64,000 nt of DNA from Actinacidiphila acididurans (lineage in GTDB: Bacteria; Actinomycetota; Actinomycetes; Streptomycetales; Streptomycetaceae). A program made the translations under genes and the position numbers. Below, piece by piece: positions 48,304 through 56,726 of the stretch. The stretch lies in the NCBI RefSeq assembly GCF_016918855.1, contig NZ_JADKYB010000004.1, positions 372,001-436,000 of the forward strand, given 5' to 3'. Below the pieces are notes generated by a model. It saw only the letters and a list, made by a program, of their open reading frames with translations, searched no databases and had not been told where the DNA came from. Positions within the stretch are counted from its first letter, which is position 1, and each line of letters begins with the position of its first letter.

Positions 48304-48468
48304 TCAGCGGGTTTCGCGGTGCGCGGTGTGCCGGTTGCAGCGCGGGCAGTGCTTCTTCAGCTCAAGACGATCCGGGTCGTTGCGCCGGTTCTTCTTGGTG
48401 ATGTAGTTCCGCTCCTTGCACTCCACGCAGGCCAGCGTGATCTTCGGGCGGACGTCGGTGGCGGCCAC
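48304..48468 (-). CDS. rpmG: 50S ribosomal protein L33, zinc-binding form
   Basis: 54 residues from GTG 48468 ([20 protein letters not shown]), with AAGGAG eight to nine bases upstream. Cysteine pairs CVEC and CPRC bind zinc (C+ form). L33 is at the E site of the 50S. A zinc-free paralogue under Zur control is usual elsewhere in Streptomyces. The gene follows tRNA-Met and tRNA-Thr on the same strand. Confidence 0.97.
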   Translation of the reverse strand: MAATDVRPKITLACVECKERNYITKKNRRNDPDRLELKKHCPRCNRHTAHRETR

Positions 48469-48560
48469 GTGAGTGCTCCTTGACGAACGGGTGTACGGGC
48501 GTAATAAACACAGGAATAGTAGCCGACCGAGGGAGCGAACCCGCAATCGGCTACGGAGTG

Positions 48561-48633
48561 TAGCGGCGACCGGACTTGAACCGGTGACACAGCGATTATG
48601 AGCCGCTTGCTCTACCGACTGAGCTACGCCGCT
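48561..48633 (-). tRNA. tRNA-Met (CAT), elongator type
   Basis: 73 nt. Acceptor AGCGGCG/CGCCGCT, discriminator A, anticodon loop CTCATAA (CAT), T-loop TTCAAGT. The first base pair A-T and absence of the initiator GGG/CCC anticodon stem argue for the elongator. CCA not encoded. About 90 bp upstream of rpmG. Confidence 0.96.
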
Positions 48634-48686
48634 TCGATGAACAGGCCCCCGCCCACCGCTGTGATGGCGGGGGGCCGATCCATCCG

Positions 48687-48759
48687 AGCCCCAATACGGA
48701 ATCGAACCGTAGACCTTCTCCTTACCATGGAGACGCTCTACCGACTGAGCTATTGGGGC
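48687..48759 (-). tRNA. tRNA-Thr (GGT)
   Basis: 73 nt. Acceptor GCCCCAA/TTGGGGC, discriminator T, anticodon stem TCTCC/GGAGA with loop ATGGTAA (anticodon GGT), T-loop TTCGATT. CCA not encoded. Upstream of tRNA-Met, likely co-transcribed. Confidence 0.97.
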
Positions 48760-48954
48760 GAGCGAGGAAGACATTACACGGTCCGCAGCGATACGTGAAA
48801 TCCGTATCCCCCGGGCAGATCGGACCTCCCGCCGCCCCGCGGGCGCCGGTCCCGCGGGGCCCGGCCGGTGGGTGTGCACGGAGCGTGGTCGAGCCCGCGC
48901 CGACGCCCTGCCCCGGCCCCCTCGTTCGGTGTCGGTGCCGGTGTCGGGCCCGGC

Positions 48955-49000
48955 GTCAGGACCCGGCATCAGGACCCGCATCAGGACCCGCGTCGGGACC
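48955..49000. repeat. 12-bp tandem repeat before the amidohydrolase gene
   Basis: ATCAGGACCCGC occurs twice in perfect tandem (48968-48991), flanked on both sides by degenerate copies. It lies about 80 bp before the GTG start. Copy number may vary between strains. Confidence 0.6.
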
Positions 49001-49078
49001 GAAAGACGGGAAAACGCACCGGTCATACAAACCGTTGCTCCGCGGCGGGGGCGGCGCCGGCCCGTACGCTCGGTTCGC

Positions 49079-50383
49079 GTGAGCCCGCACGAGATCCCGA
49101 GTCGCACCGCGCCTCCGGACAGCGGCACCCTGCTGCTCAGCGGTGCCCGCCTGACCGACGGCCGCACGGTGGACGTACGCCTGAGCGGCCCCCGAATCGA
49201 GGCGGTCGGCACCGCGGGCAGTCTCGCCGTGGAGTCCGGCCGTCCGGCCGACCGTACCCGGATCGACCTGAACGGCTATCTGCTGCTGCCGGCCCCCGCC
49301 GAACCGCACGCCCACCTGGACCTGGCGCTGACCGCGGACGGCCCGCCGCCCGCCGGCGCCCGGGAGATCCAGCGCCGCGCCACCGAGGCGGCCCTGCTCC
49401 AGCTCGGCCACGGCGCCACCGCCCTGCGGACCCACGTACGGATCGGCGACGTCCAGGGCCTGCGCGCGCTGGAGGCGGTGCTCCAGGCCCGGAACGCGCT
49501 GCGCGGCCTGGTCGACGTCCAGGCGGTGGCGGTCCCGCGGCTGCTCACGGGCGTGGCCGGCGCCGAGGGGCTGGCGATGGCCCGTGACGCGCTCAAGATG
49601 GGCGCGTCGGTGGCCGGCGGCTGCCCGGACCTGGACCCCGATCCGAGCGGGTACGCGGAGGCCGTGCTGTCCCTGGCCGCGGAGTTCGGCGCGCCGGTGG
49701 ACCTGCACACCGCCGCGTCGGACCCGGCCCGGCTGGCCCGGCTGGCCGCGATGGCGGGTGGGCTGCGCCCGGGCGTCACCCTCGGTCCGTGTCACGGCCT
49801 GGGCGCGCTGTCCGCGCACGAGGCGGCGCGTACGGCGGAACGGCTGGCCGCTGCCGGGGTGTCGGTGGCGGCGCTGCCGCAGGGCGGTTGCGCGGTGCTG
49901 GAACGCGGGGGCGTGGCTCCCGTACGGCTGCTGCGCACGGCGGGCGTGCGGGTGACCGCGGGCAGCGGCGCGCTCGGTGACCTGGCCAATCCGGTGGGCC
50001 GGGGCGATCCGCTGGAGGCGGCTTTCCTGCTGGCCACGCACGGCGAGTGCGACGCCACGCGGTCGTACGAGACGGTCAGCACACAGGCGCGGGCCGTTCT
50101 CGGGCTGCCGGAGGTGCGGGTCGAGGCCGGTTTCCCGGCGGAACTGCTGGCGGTGCGCGGGGAGACGGTGGCGGGGGTGCTGTCGCTGGGGTACAGCAGG
50201 ATCGTCATCCATCGCGGCAGGGTGGTGTCGCGGACCAGCGCGGTACGGGAGTTCAGCGACGGTCACGGTTCCTACGGGCCCGGGGCCTACGGACCGACGT
50301 CGTACGGAACAGCGTCCGATGCCGGGGACGCCGCGGGCGACACCGGTCCCGGCCTCCCGCGGCAGGCGCACCGGGAGGCGTAA
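49079..50383 (+). CDS. Amidohydrolase (cytosine-deaminase-like)
   Basis: 434 residues from GTG 49079 ([20 protein letters not shown]). The amidohydrolase barrel has [11 protein letters not shown] with the H-x-H metal pair near residue 79-81, DLHTAAS in place of the usual DEHxDE segment, a histidine in [11 protein letters not shown], and [20 protein letters not shown] instead of the common SDNIRDPW loop. Metal ligands are therefore partly altered, and substrate is uncertain. N-terminal strand region ([20 protein letters not shown]) is standard. A longer upstream frame is a low-complexity repeat and was rejected. The last ~40 residues are Gly/Ser/Tyr-rich. Confidence 0.8.
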   Translation: MSPHEIPSRTAPPDSGTLLLSGARLTDGRTVDVRLSGPRIEAVGTAGSLAVESGRPADRTRIDLNGYLLLPAPAEPHAHLDLALTADGPPPAGAREIQRRATEAALLQLGHGATALRTHVRIGDVQGLRALEAVLQARNALRGLVDVQAVAVPRLLTGVAGAEGLAMARDALKMGASVAGGCPDLDPDPSGYAEAVLSLAAEFGAPVDLHTAASDPARLARLAAMAGGLRPGVTLGPCHGLGALSAHEAARTAERLAAAGVSVAALPQGGCAVLERGGVAPVRLLRTAGVRVTAGSGALGDLANPVGRGDPLEAAFLLATHGECDATRSYETVSTQARAVLGLPEVRVEAGFPAELLAVRGETVAGVLSLGYSRIVIHRGRVVSRTSAVREFSDGHGSYGPGAYGPTSYGTASDAGDAAGDTGPGLPRQAHREA

Positions 50384-50392
50384 CGTCGCCCC

Positions 50393-51055
50393 ATGCGAAC
50401 GGTGATCGCGGGTGGACACGGACAGATCGCGCTGCGGCTGCAACGGCAGCTCGCGGAACGCGGGGACAGCGCGGTGGGCCTGATCCGGGACCCGTCCCAG
50501 GCCGACGACCTGCGGGCGGTGGGCGGCGAACCGGCCGTCCTGGACCTGGAGTCGGCGAGCGTGGAGGACGTGGCGGCGGTGCTGACGGGCGCGGACGCGG
50601 CCGTGTTCGCGGCGGGCGCGGGCCCGGGCAGCGGGGCGGCGCGCAAACAGACCGTGGACTACGCAGCGGCCGTCCTCCTGGCGGACGCGGCCGAACGCGC
50701 CGGCGTACGCCGCTTCCTCGTTGTCTCGTCCATGGGCGCGGACGCGCGGGCCACCGGCCCGGACCCGGTCTTCACCGCCTACCTGCGCGCCAAGGGCCAG
50801 GCCGACGACGACATCCGCGCTCGCCCTTCCCTCGATTGGACGATCCTGCGCCCCGGCGCCTTGACGAACGACCCGGGCACCGGCTCGGTCACCCTCTCCC
50901 CCACCTCCACGGGCCGCGGCTCCGTCCCCCGCGAGGACGTGGCCACCGTCCTCGCCGCCCTCCTCTCCACCCCCGCCACCGCCGGCCTCACCCTCGAACT
51001 CATCTCCGGCCCGACCGCGGTGCCGGACGCGGTGCGCAAGGTGGCGGGTTCGTAA
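50393..51055 (+). CDS. NAD(P)-binding Rossmann-fold protein (atypical SDR)
   Basis: 220 residues from ATG 50393 (MRTVIAGGHGQIALRLQRQL). Dinucleotide motif VIAGGHGQIA at residues 4-13, VFAAGAGPGSGAARKQTVDY, then SSMGADARA and the YLRAKGQADDDIRA segment placing a Tyr-x3-Lys pair. Resembles NmrA/YwnB-type atypical SDRs that may act as redox sensors or nucleotide-sugar/isomer enzymes; no substrate is evident. 9 bp after the amidohydrolase and probably in the same transcript. Confidence 0.85.
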   Translation: MRTVIAGGHGQIALRLQRQLAERGDSAVGLIRDPSQADDLRAVGGEPAVLDLESASVEDVAAVLTGADAAVFAAGAGPGSGAARKQTVDYAAAVLLADAAERAGVRRFLVVSSMGADARATGPDPVFTAYLRAKGQADDDIRARPSLDWTILRPGALTNDPGTGSVTLSPTSTGRGSVPREDVATVLAALLSTPATAGLTLELISGPTAVPDAVRKVAGS

Positions 51056-51074
51056 TCCCCACAGCCCCACAGCG

Positions 51075-51097
51075 GTTGTCCACAGCCTGTGGACAAC
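51075..51097. promoter_or_regulatory. Pair of inverted DnaA boxes
   Basis: TTGTCCACA at 51076-51084 and its complement TGTGGACAA at 51088-51096, within an 11-bp perfect inverted repeat around one base. TTGTCCACA is the preferred Streptomyces DnaA box. It is 20 bp after the stop of the NAD-binding gene, so it could also be a terminator stem. Confidence 0.55.
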
Positions 51098-51466
51098 GAG
51101 GGTGGCCGATGCCGCTGCCCGGGCGGAGGGGTGGGGGGGCGCCAAAGGGCCGCACCGCGTTCTCGGCCTGCCGTCCGACCGTATCGGGCGCCGTCGTGGC
51201 CTCCACGACAGCCGGGACCCGGCAGGGCTGATCCCGGACGCTTCGGGCCGAAAGGGCGGCCGACCGCGTCACCGTCCTCGGCCAGTCCTTCGCTCGGACG
51301 GCTGACGCTCAACGGCGGGGACACCCGCATCCCCATCCGCACCGACACCGCCGAGCGCCACGACGTACTCGTGTCGGTCCAGCGGGAACTTTCTCCGGGC
51401 CCCTAACGCGGTCGCGTCCCCATCGCGTGTGAATGGGTGACAGTCGGCCTCGGAAAGGGATCGCCC
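51098..51466. other. Intergenic region before the sigma factor gene
   Basis: About 370 bp without a supported gene. Moderately GC-rich with no long inverted repeat beyond the DnaA-box pair; AAGGGA at 51456-51461 is the ribosome site for the sigma gene. No -35/-10 pair was assigned. Confidence 0.5.
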
Positions 51467-51964
51467 ATGCGGGAACCACCAGCGGACTACGTGGAGTTCG
51501 CCACGGCGCGCAGCCGCCCTCTGTTCCGGACCGCATGCCTGCTGACCGGGGACTGGCACCTGGCCGAGGACCTGGTGCAGGAGACGCTCGCCAAGGTGTA
51601 CCGGTCCTGGTGGCGGATCAACCGCACCGAAGCACCGGTGGCGTACGCGAACACGGTGCTGGTCCGCACGTTCCTCTCGCGGCGTCGGCGGCGCAGCTCG
51701 GACGAGTACCCGACCGACCGGCTGCCGGAAGCGGCCGGGCCGGCGGAGGACACCGCGTTACGGCTGACGCTCCTGGAGGCGCTGGCCCGGATGTCGGCCA
51801 AGGACCGGGCGGAGCTGGTGCTCCGCTACTGGGAGGACCGCTCGGTCGAGGAGACCGCGCAGATCATGCACCTCTCGCCGGAGGCGGTACGCGGCCAGTG
51901 CATGCGGGCGCTGCAGCGGCTGCGCGGGCTGCTCGGCGAGCAGTTCACCGATCTTTCGCGGTAG
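51467..51964 (+). CDS. ECF RNA polymerase sigma factor, SigE family
   Basis: 165 residues from ATG 51467 (MREPPADYVEFATARSRPLF), with AAGGGA upstream; a GTG at 51437 is possible. Region 2: FRTACLLTGDWHLAEDLVQETLAKVYRSW; region 4: LARMSAKDRAELVLRYWEDRSVEETAQIMHLSPEAVRGQCMRALQRL. Region 3 is absent, as in ECF factors. The following gene encodes a single-pass membrane protein, the usual place for a regulatory partner, but it is frameshifted here. Confidence 0.92.
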   Translation: MREPPADYVEFATARSRPLFRTACLLTGDWHLAEDLVQETLAKVYRSWWRINRTEAPVAYANTVLVRTFLSRRRRRSSDEYPTDRLPEAAGPAEDTALRLTLLEALARMSAKDRAELVLRYWEDRSVEETAQIMHLSPEAVRGQCMRALQRLRGLLGEQFTDLSR

Positions 51965-52050
51965 GGCCGCGGAGCCGCGCCGTACCGCCAGGACCCGGTG
52001 CGGCGATCCGGCAGTCCTTCGCCACCACCCCCTACGAATGGAGCTCAGCC

Positions 52051-53267
52051 ATGTCCACAGACCAGCAGTTCGAAGACCGCTTGCCGGACGCCCTGCGCCT
52101 GGCCGCCGACGAGTTTCCGCCGCCCGCCGCGGACCTGGTGCGCAGCGCCACCGCACGCGGCAGCGGCGGGCCCGTACCGCGCAGGCCGGCGCCGCTGCGG
52201 CGCTGACCCTTCTCGCGGTCGGTACGTCGCTGGTCGCAGGCGGCGCACTCGACGGGCACGACGGGAAGACCCGGGTGGCCGCCTCCGGCCCGCCGGGCGC
52301 CCCGCACGAACTGATCGAGACGTTGAAGGGCCTGCTGCCGCCCGGCCGGATCAGCGGCGAACCCGCGCCGGACATGCCGGGCTACCGTACGGCGGAGATC
52401 ACGTACACCGACAGCCGCGGCACTTCCGGCATCCGGCTCTGGCTGCGTCGGCTGACCCCCGGCATTCCGAGAGACCAGCAGGCCCGGGGGCAGTGCCTGC
52501 CGATCGAGGATCGTCCCTACGACGTATGCCGGACCACGACGCTGCCCGGCGGTTCGACGCTGACCACCATCCAGTCGCGCGTCCGCCCGACCGTGAATAC
52601 CGGACAACGGGTGTGGTCCGCGATCCTCGACACCAAGGACGGCGCGGAACTGATCATCGAGGAGTACGGCGGCGGCCCCGAGGACAGGTCGCCGAACAAC
52701 GAGGCGATCCCGGTCGTGCCCATCGACCAGTTGGCGTCGATCGCCACGAGCCCGGCGTGGCGTAGGGCGCTGGGCTCGATCCCCACCCCCGCCCCTGAGA
52801 CCAGGCACCCCGTATCCCCCGTGGCCGGCCCGCCCGCAAATCGAATGCGCTCCGCCCTGCTCGCACTTCTGCCGAAGAGCGGCACCCTGTCCGACCTCAA
52901 CGCCGGCACCAGCTCGGCGGAGGTGGTCTACGACGACGGCCACGGCAAGAACGAGGTCGCCGTGACCGCCCAGTACAACATGGGCGCCATGCTGCACAAC
53001 GACATGACCTGCGCCGCCCGCCACACCACGTCCTGCACGGCCCACCAACTCCCCGATGGCACCGAGGTCCTGGCCTACAAAACCCGCTCCGACTCGGGCA
53101 CCTCGGTCTGGACAGTGGACACCCTCCACCCCGACGGCCGCCGGGTCAGCGTCACCGAAGCCAACTCCTACTCCCCGGACGGCCCCATCACCCGCCCTCA
53201 CCCGGCCCTGCCCCTCCCCCAACTCACCTCCATCGCCCTCAGCCCCCAATGGGCTCCTCACCCCTGA
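52051..53267 (+). pseudogene. Frameshifted membrane protein downstream of the sigma factor
   Basis: From ATG 52051 the protein starts MSTDQQFEDRLPDALRLAAD EFPPPAADLVRSATARG, the usual opening of membrane proteins paired with SigE-family factors, but hits TGA at 52204-52206. The expected membrane helix and external domain continue in the frame one base back (AAAALTLLAVGTSLVAGGAL, then to 53267). A single-base deletion near 52150-52200, where runs of G and C occur, explains it. The C-terminal ~330 residues include four cysteines and look intact. Either the gene is newly broken or the base was lost in sequencing. A terminator follows at 53282-53316. Confidence 0.75.
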
Positions 53268-53281
53268 CGACCGTCCCCATA

Positions 53282-53316
53282 CCCGTGCCCGTCCTGTGCC
53301 CATCAGCGGGCACGGG
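53282..53316 (+). terminator. Terminator after the sigma-factor unit
   Basis: A perfect 10-bp stem CCCGTGCCCG / CGGGCACGGG with a 15-nt loop, 15 bp after the stop of the frameshifted gene. Confidence 0.6.
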
Positions 53317-53364
53317 ACATCCAACGAGCCCCTTCCGCGCCGGCTGTCCGGCCAGGATGACAGC

Positions 53365-53553
53365 TCAGCGCTTCAACCCCCGGTACCGCTTCATGAGGAT
53401 GGCGATCCTGCCGGAGTCGGCGCTGCCGTTCAGCTCGGTCAGGAGGTCGTCGGGGCAGAGTTCGTACAGATCGCCCCACCAGCGCCGAACCTTGTTGTCC
53501 CAGATGCGGTACCCGCCGACCACGCCTCGCGCGACGTACCGTCTTCTGCTCAT
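53365..53553 (-). CDS. Small basic protein of unknown function
   Basis: 62 residues from ATG 53553 (MSRRRYVARGVVGGYRIWDN), preceded by GGGGGG about six bases upstream; an ATG at 53577 would add eight residues. Composition is basic and Trp/Tyr-rich (YRIWDNKVRRWWGDLYELCP), ending MKRYRGLKR. No family recognised. It is 29 bp from the terminator of the tRNA-Tyr remnant, on the chromosomal side of the mobile element border. Coding is supported by normal third-position GC and a ribosome site, but homology could not be checked. Confidence 0.45.
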   Translation of the reverse strand: MSRRRYVARGVVGGYRIWDNKVRRWWGDLYELCPDDLLTELNGSADSGRIAILMKRYRGLKR

Positions 53554-53581
53554 ACGACGCCCCCCATACGCCAGCAAAACC

Positions 53582-53625
53582 AGAAGGGCCCCTCACCCGC
53601 ATACGCGCAGGTCAGGGGCCCTTCT
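53582..53625 (-). terminator. Native terminator of the disrupted tRNA-Tyr
   Basis: AGAAGGGCCCCT...ACC pairs with GGT.AGGGGCCCTTCT (one mismatch), then GGTTTTG on the minus strand. It lies 7 bp beyond the 3' end of the tRNA-Tyr fragment, where the original tRNA terminator would be. Confidence 0.75.
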
Positions 53626-53632
53626 AGGGATG

Positions 53633-53683
53633 TGGCGGCACGTGGATTCGAACCACGGTAGGCAAAGCCGACGGATTTACAGT
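53633..53683 (-). other. tRNA-Tyr 3' fragment: attachment site (left border of AICE)
   Basis: On the minus strand the sequence reads from the anticodon loop (ACTGTAAATCCG, anticodon GTA) through a long variable arm (GGC-TTT-GCC), T-arm (CGTGG-TTCGAAT-CCACG) to acceptor strand TGCCGCC and discriminator A. No D-arm or 5' acceptor exists upstream, and the 5' half of the anticodon stem does not pair, so this is a truncated copy. Identity with a tRNA over its 3' half is the hallmark of an att site made by a tyrosine recombinase. SLP1 of S. coelicolor uses tRNA-Tyr in the same gene neighbourhood. Confidence 0.85.
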
Positions 53684-54126
53684 GAACCAGTTTCACGCGC
53701 CCTGACCAGGCGATATCTGTCAGAGATGCCCGCTTGGGGGACAAAGGGGGGATGATCATGAAAGCTGTCAGGCATCCCTGCGGACCAGCAGCCCGGGCCC
53801 GCCGCCATAGGGCCGTCCTCGGGATTTGAGTGCGGGACCCACGCATTACGAGTTGTCCAATCTTGGTCCGCTCCTGCCCATCGACGTCCATTTAGCCAGT
53901 TCAACCCCCTGAGTGGACATGCTTAGACGACCCCGGACCAAGGCGGATCATCGCGCGACCGAGACCACGACTGAGACCAAGCGGGCATCAGTGCAGTCCG
54001 CAAGCCCGGTGCCAGGCACACGGCGTCGGCGCCAGCGGTTGCCTCCAAGTTTGACCAAACTGGCACCTATCTCGGTCCAAACCACCATACTTGCTCCACA
54101 AGTTCCGCTAGCGAGGAGTGATCGTC
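53684..54126. other. Element-border intergenic region
   Basis: About 440 bp without a supported gene. It carries the palindrome at 54044-54063, a -10-like CATACT at 54086-54091, and the ribosome site GAGGAG at 54113-54118 for the orphan gene. GC content falls here relative to the chromosome. Confidence 0.55.
54044..54063. promoter_or_regulatory. Perfect 20-bp palindrome upstream of the orphan gene
   Basis: CCAAGTTTGACCAAACTTGG: 9-bp arms around AC. It is 64 bp before the TTG start, includes TTGACC, and would overlap a promoter. Probably the operator of a dimeric repressor. Confidence 0.55.
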
Positions 54127-55995
54127 TTGAGCAGCGAGGGCCCTGCCAACCACGCGATGGTGTTTGACGCCGGCACCATTTACTTCATCTACTCGTTCAG
54201 CGCAACTCGACCATTGGATGTAAATAGAGTCGCAGATCGCTTGCTTTCATCTGAAATCGCTGAAACATCTGCATCTCCCGTCAACGAAGAGGTGCGGGTG
54301 GCTCAAAGATTCCGCTCATTGGAACAGTTGCTGAAACTTAACTACGCCCTTACGGGGGCTAACGAAGCCATACTGCGCGGCAGGCTGCTTTCTTGGATAC
54401 TTCGTCATCCCACTCAGTCAACGAGGTTGGCCTGGAAATTCGGCCGACGTTCGGCAGGAGGATCCCTTCCTCGATCAAGTAGAAGGCGAACGATCCGAAG
54501 GATCCTTCACGAGAATGCAGATTTCATAGAGCGATCGGTCGCCGAGGCCCAGATGCCGAATGCAATTCAGATGGAGATAGAGAGAGATCTCCTTCGTCCT
54601 TCTTACTTGGACTCGGAACCCTACTTGCGACTAAGTCTAAAGGGTTCCCATATTTGGTTGAATATCATGAATGGAGGATCGACCAGGGGCCCAGAGGACG
54701 AGTCGGAGTCCAGATTCGTTAACGTTCTGTTGCTGCTGCACGCGTCGGGTGTGATGCAACTTGTTTTCGTCCTTCCACTGCCGGAGCATCTCACCGTGGA
54801 AGCCTACCGGGATCTCTGCTTCGGCGTCTCACCTGACATATCGGCAGTGAAGGTTGCGGAGCCCGTGCTGTCTGGTGTTCCTCATAATTGGAGGCGCCGA
54901 CTGGCTGGATCGTGGGATGGGGAGATGGAAGCCGGTACGCGCTGGCGGAAGATTGACTTCCCTGAGCCGGATAGCATTACTGGACTTTTCGACGTATATC
55001 GATCGGCAATTGCCAAAGCCGGAAGATTTGAAGAGGTTGGCGAATTCATCTGCTATCCTGCGACATTCATCGACGAGCTATCATGCTGTTCATCCAAAGA
55101 TGAGTTCATGACTCGCCATCGCCAGGATCTAAATAGAGTTCTGGCGAGGTCGCTCGACATACGTCGAGCCCGGGAGAATGCAGTTTCCGCCATAGTCCCT
55201 GAAGATACATCCCTCATGAGGGATACTTCATTCTTTGCCAACATGGCATCGGCACTGGAGATTCGGTGGCCCGGTGCACCGCCGGGAGAATTCGCAAAGC
55301 ATCTACAGCGCCTCATAGTACTTGAGGCGGCACTTCTCCAATACTGGCAAATACGCACCCTCGCACAAAGAATCAATGGCGCACTCATCAAAAGTCGGGA
55401 CATCCGATCAATCCAACGGGAGGCTATATTTGGATTGCAAGAGTACCGATACTCTTCGGTGACGTACGGGACCGCAATAGACATGATCGACGCACTGCTT
55501 AGCGAATGGAAGGTCGACAAGTACTACAACCACGCCCTCGAAAGCTTGGATCAGCTTCAGCAGCTTGCCGCGTCCGACGAATCCAACAGGTCTTCACGGA
55601 GGGCCAATTTCCTTGCAACCCTCGCCTTGATCGCCACAATTTTCATGGGGCTACCGGCTGTAAAAGATACGCTCGATATTGCGAAAGAAGTTCCGCAGCA
55701 AGGTGCAAGCGGTGCTCTGGCTAGACCGTTTCGATATCTAGCCGAAAGAGGGGATCAAGGAACTTGGATAGGGTATGTGATCCTCCTTCTTGCTGTCATC
55801 GTAGCAATCTCTATCTTCGGGCTATCGAATCATCTCCCACACATTCGCTGGAGAAGGAAACCCCCCGGTCGCTCTTGGCCGCTAGGAACTGTAAGGATTA
55901 CTCGCATCCCCGATGATTTGATTGGTACCGAGGAGTCTGCACCACCGCAAACAGTCTCCGCAGAGGAGGGGGAGCCTCCTTCAGTTCTCGGCTAA
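54127..55995 (+). CDS. Orphan membrane protein with two C-terminal helices, function unknown
   Basis: 622 residues from TTG 54127 (MSSEGPANHAMVFDAGTIYF), eight bases after GAGGAG; GTG 54118 and ATG 54157 are alternatives. Codon use is much more AT-rich than all neighbours. The first ~515 residues are soluble and mixed alpha/beta, with hydrophobic strands (YLRLSLKGSHIWLNI, FVNVLLLLHASGVMQLVFVL) and a later helical region (EFAKHLQRLIVLEAALLQYW QIRTLAQRIN, then EYRYSSVTYGTAIDMIDALL). Two membrane helices follow (~520-538 FLATLALIATIFMGLPAV; ~568-588 WIGYVILLLAVIVAISIFGL), then a ~45-residue hydrophilic tail. This helical-then-two-TM layout recalls CorA-like proteins, but the GMN motif is absent. 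No function is claimed; as cargo next to an att site, an accessory or defence role is possible. Confidence 0.85.
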   Translation: MSSEGPANHAMVFDAGTIYFIYSFSATRPLDVNRVADRLLSSEIAETSASPVNEEVRVAQRFRSLEQLLKLNYALTGANEAILRGRLLSWILRHPTQSTRLAWKFGRRSAGGSLPRSSRRRTIRRILHENADFIERSVAEAQMPNAIQMEIERDLLRPSYLDSEPYLRLSLKGSHIWLNIMNGGSTRGPEDESESRFVNVLLLLHASGVMQLVFVLPLPEHLTVEAYRDLCFGVSPDISAVKVAEPVLSGVPHNWRRRLAGSWDGEMEAGTRWRKIDFPEPDSITGLFDVYRSAIAKAGRFEEVGEFICYPATFIDELSCCSSKDEFMTRHRQDLNRVLARSLDIRRARENAVSAIVPEDTSLMRDTSFFANMASALEIRWPGAPPGEFAKHLQRLIVLEAALLQYWQIRTLAQRINGALIKSRDIRSIQREAIFGLQEYRYSSVTYGTAIDMIDALLSEWKVDKYYNHALESLDQLQQLAASDESNRSSRRANFLATLALIATIFMGLPAVKDTLDIAKEVPQQGASGALARPFRYLAERGDQGTWIGYVILLLAVIVAISIFGLSNHLPHIRWRRKPPGRSWPLGTVRITRIPDDLIGTEESAPPQTVSAEEGEPPSVLG

Positions 55996-56003
55996 GACGA
56001 CAC

Positions 56004-56031
56004 CGGCCCCTCACTCGGGAGCGAGGGGCCG
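56004..56031. terminator. Bidirectional terminator between the orphan gene and the DUF218 gene
   Basis: CGGCCCCTC pairs with GAGGGGCCG around a 10-nt loop, in the 56-bp gap between convergent genes. Confidence 0.65.
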
Positions 56032-56051
56032 ACACTGGTGCCTCCAAAAGC

Positions 56052-56726
56052 TCAGCCAGACCCGTGGGCAGGGGCAGAATCCGGCACGAGACGGCTGGTG
56101 AAGCCATCAGCACGAAGGCGTTCGTACGCTGCTCGGACATCGTCCGGCACGTCCTGATGGATGGTGAGGCCCTGGTCCGGATAGATCAGGAGCCGCTGCA
56201 TCGCTCCCACCATCATGTCGATGACGCGCCGCTCATCGCCAATGGACGCCACGTACGCGGGGAAGTCCGCCGGCGAAGACGCACAAACGACTTCGACGGA
56301 TGGCCACACCTTGCGCGCGGTGGCGAAGGCCCGCCGTTCCTCGTATGGCTTGCTGACCAGCAGCACCGAGGACACAGGGATCCGCGCACCTTCCAGCACG
56401 GACCGGCTGAGGCTGATGTTCTCCCCGGTGTTTCGGGCCTTCGGCTCGACCAGGATCACCGAATCCGGAACGCCGAGCTGAAGCGCCCGCTCGCGGTAGT
56501 GAACGGCTTCCCCGCGAGGCATGTCGGCACGGGATGTTGGGCTGGTTGCCCCGGTGAAGAGCACCCAGGGACCCATGCCGCGCAGGTAGAGATCAGCCGC
56601 GGTGTCCGCCACTCCGAGGTCATGACTGCCGAGTCCCATGATGACGGAGCACGGCCGCGGGTCGTGGTTCATGCGCAGGTAGGTCCACAGGTGGTGGGCA
56701 TCCGTTCGTACCCGAGCCGAAGTCAC
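56052..56726 (-). CDS. YdcF/DUF218 family protein
   Basis: 224 residues from GTG 56726 (MTSARVRTDAHHLWTYLRMN). DUF218 fold: VIMGLGSHDLGVADTAADLY LRGMGPWVLFTGATS, RGEAVHYRERALQLGVPDSVILVEPKARNTGENISLSRSVL and VLLVSKPYEERRAFATARK. Members include E. coli YdcF (binds S-adenosylmethionine) and SanA/ElyC envelope proteins; here there is no signal peptide or membrane helix, so it is cytosolic. Its GTG overlaps the TGA of the GntR gene (GTGA), so they form one operon. Its role in the element is unknown; the position is where KorSA-type repressors often have a Nudix partner in other AICEs. Confidence 0.85.
   Translation of the reverse strand: MTSARVRTDAHHLWTYLRMNHDPRPCSVIMGLGSHDLGVADTAADLYLRGMGPWVLFTGATSPTSRADMPRGEAVHYRERALQLGVPDSVILVEPKARNTGENISLSRSVLEGARIPVSSVLLVSKPYEERRAFATARKVWPSVEVVCASSPADFPAYVASIGDERRVIDMMVGAMQRLLIYPDQGLTIHQDVPDDVRAAYERLRADGFTSRLVPDSAPAHGSG

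Noticed and set aside
48955-49000. CRISPR-like array
   Set aside because: 12-bp units in direct tandem without spacers; no cas genes in the window.
52051-52206. Programmed -1 frameshift in the sigma partner gene
   Set aside because: No slippery heptamer or downstream structure seen at the overlap; single-base loss is simpler.
53633-53720. Complete tRNA-Tyr gene
   Set aside because: Only the 3' half is present; no D-arm, and the 5' side of the anticodon stem and acceptor do not pair.
54127-55995. Assignment of the orphan protein as a CorA transporter
   Set aside because: Two C-terminal helices are similar in layout, but the GMN signature and typical length are absent.
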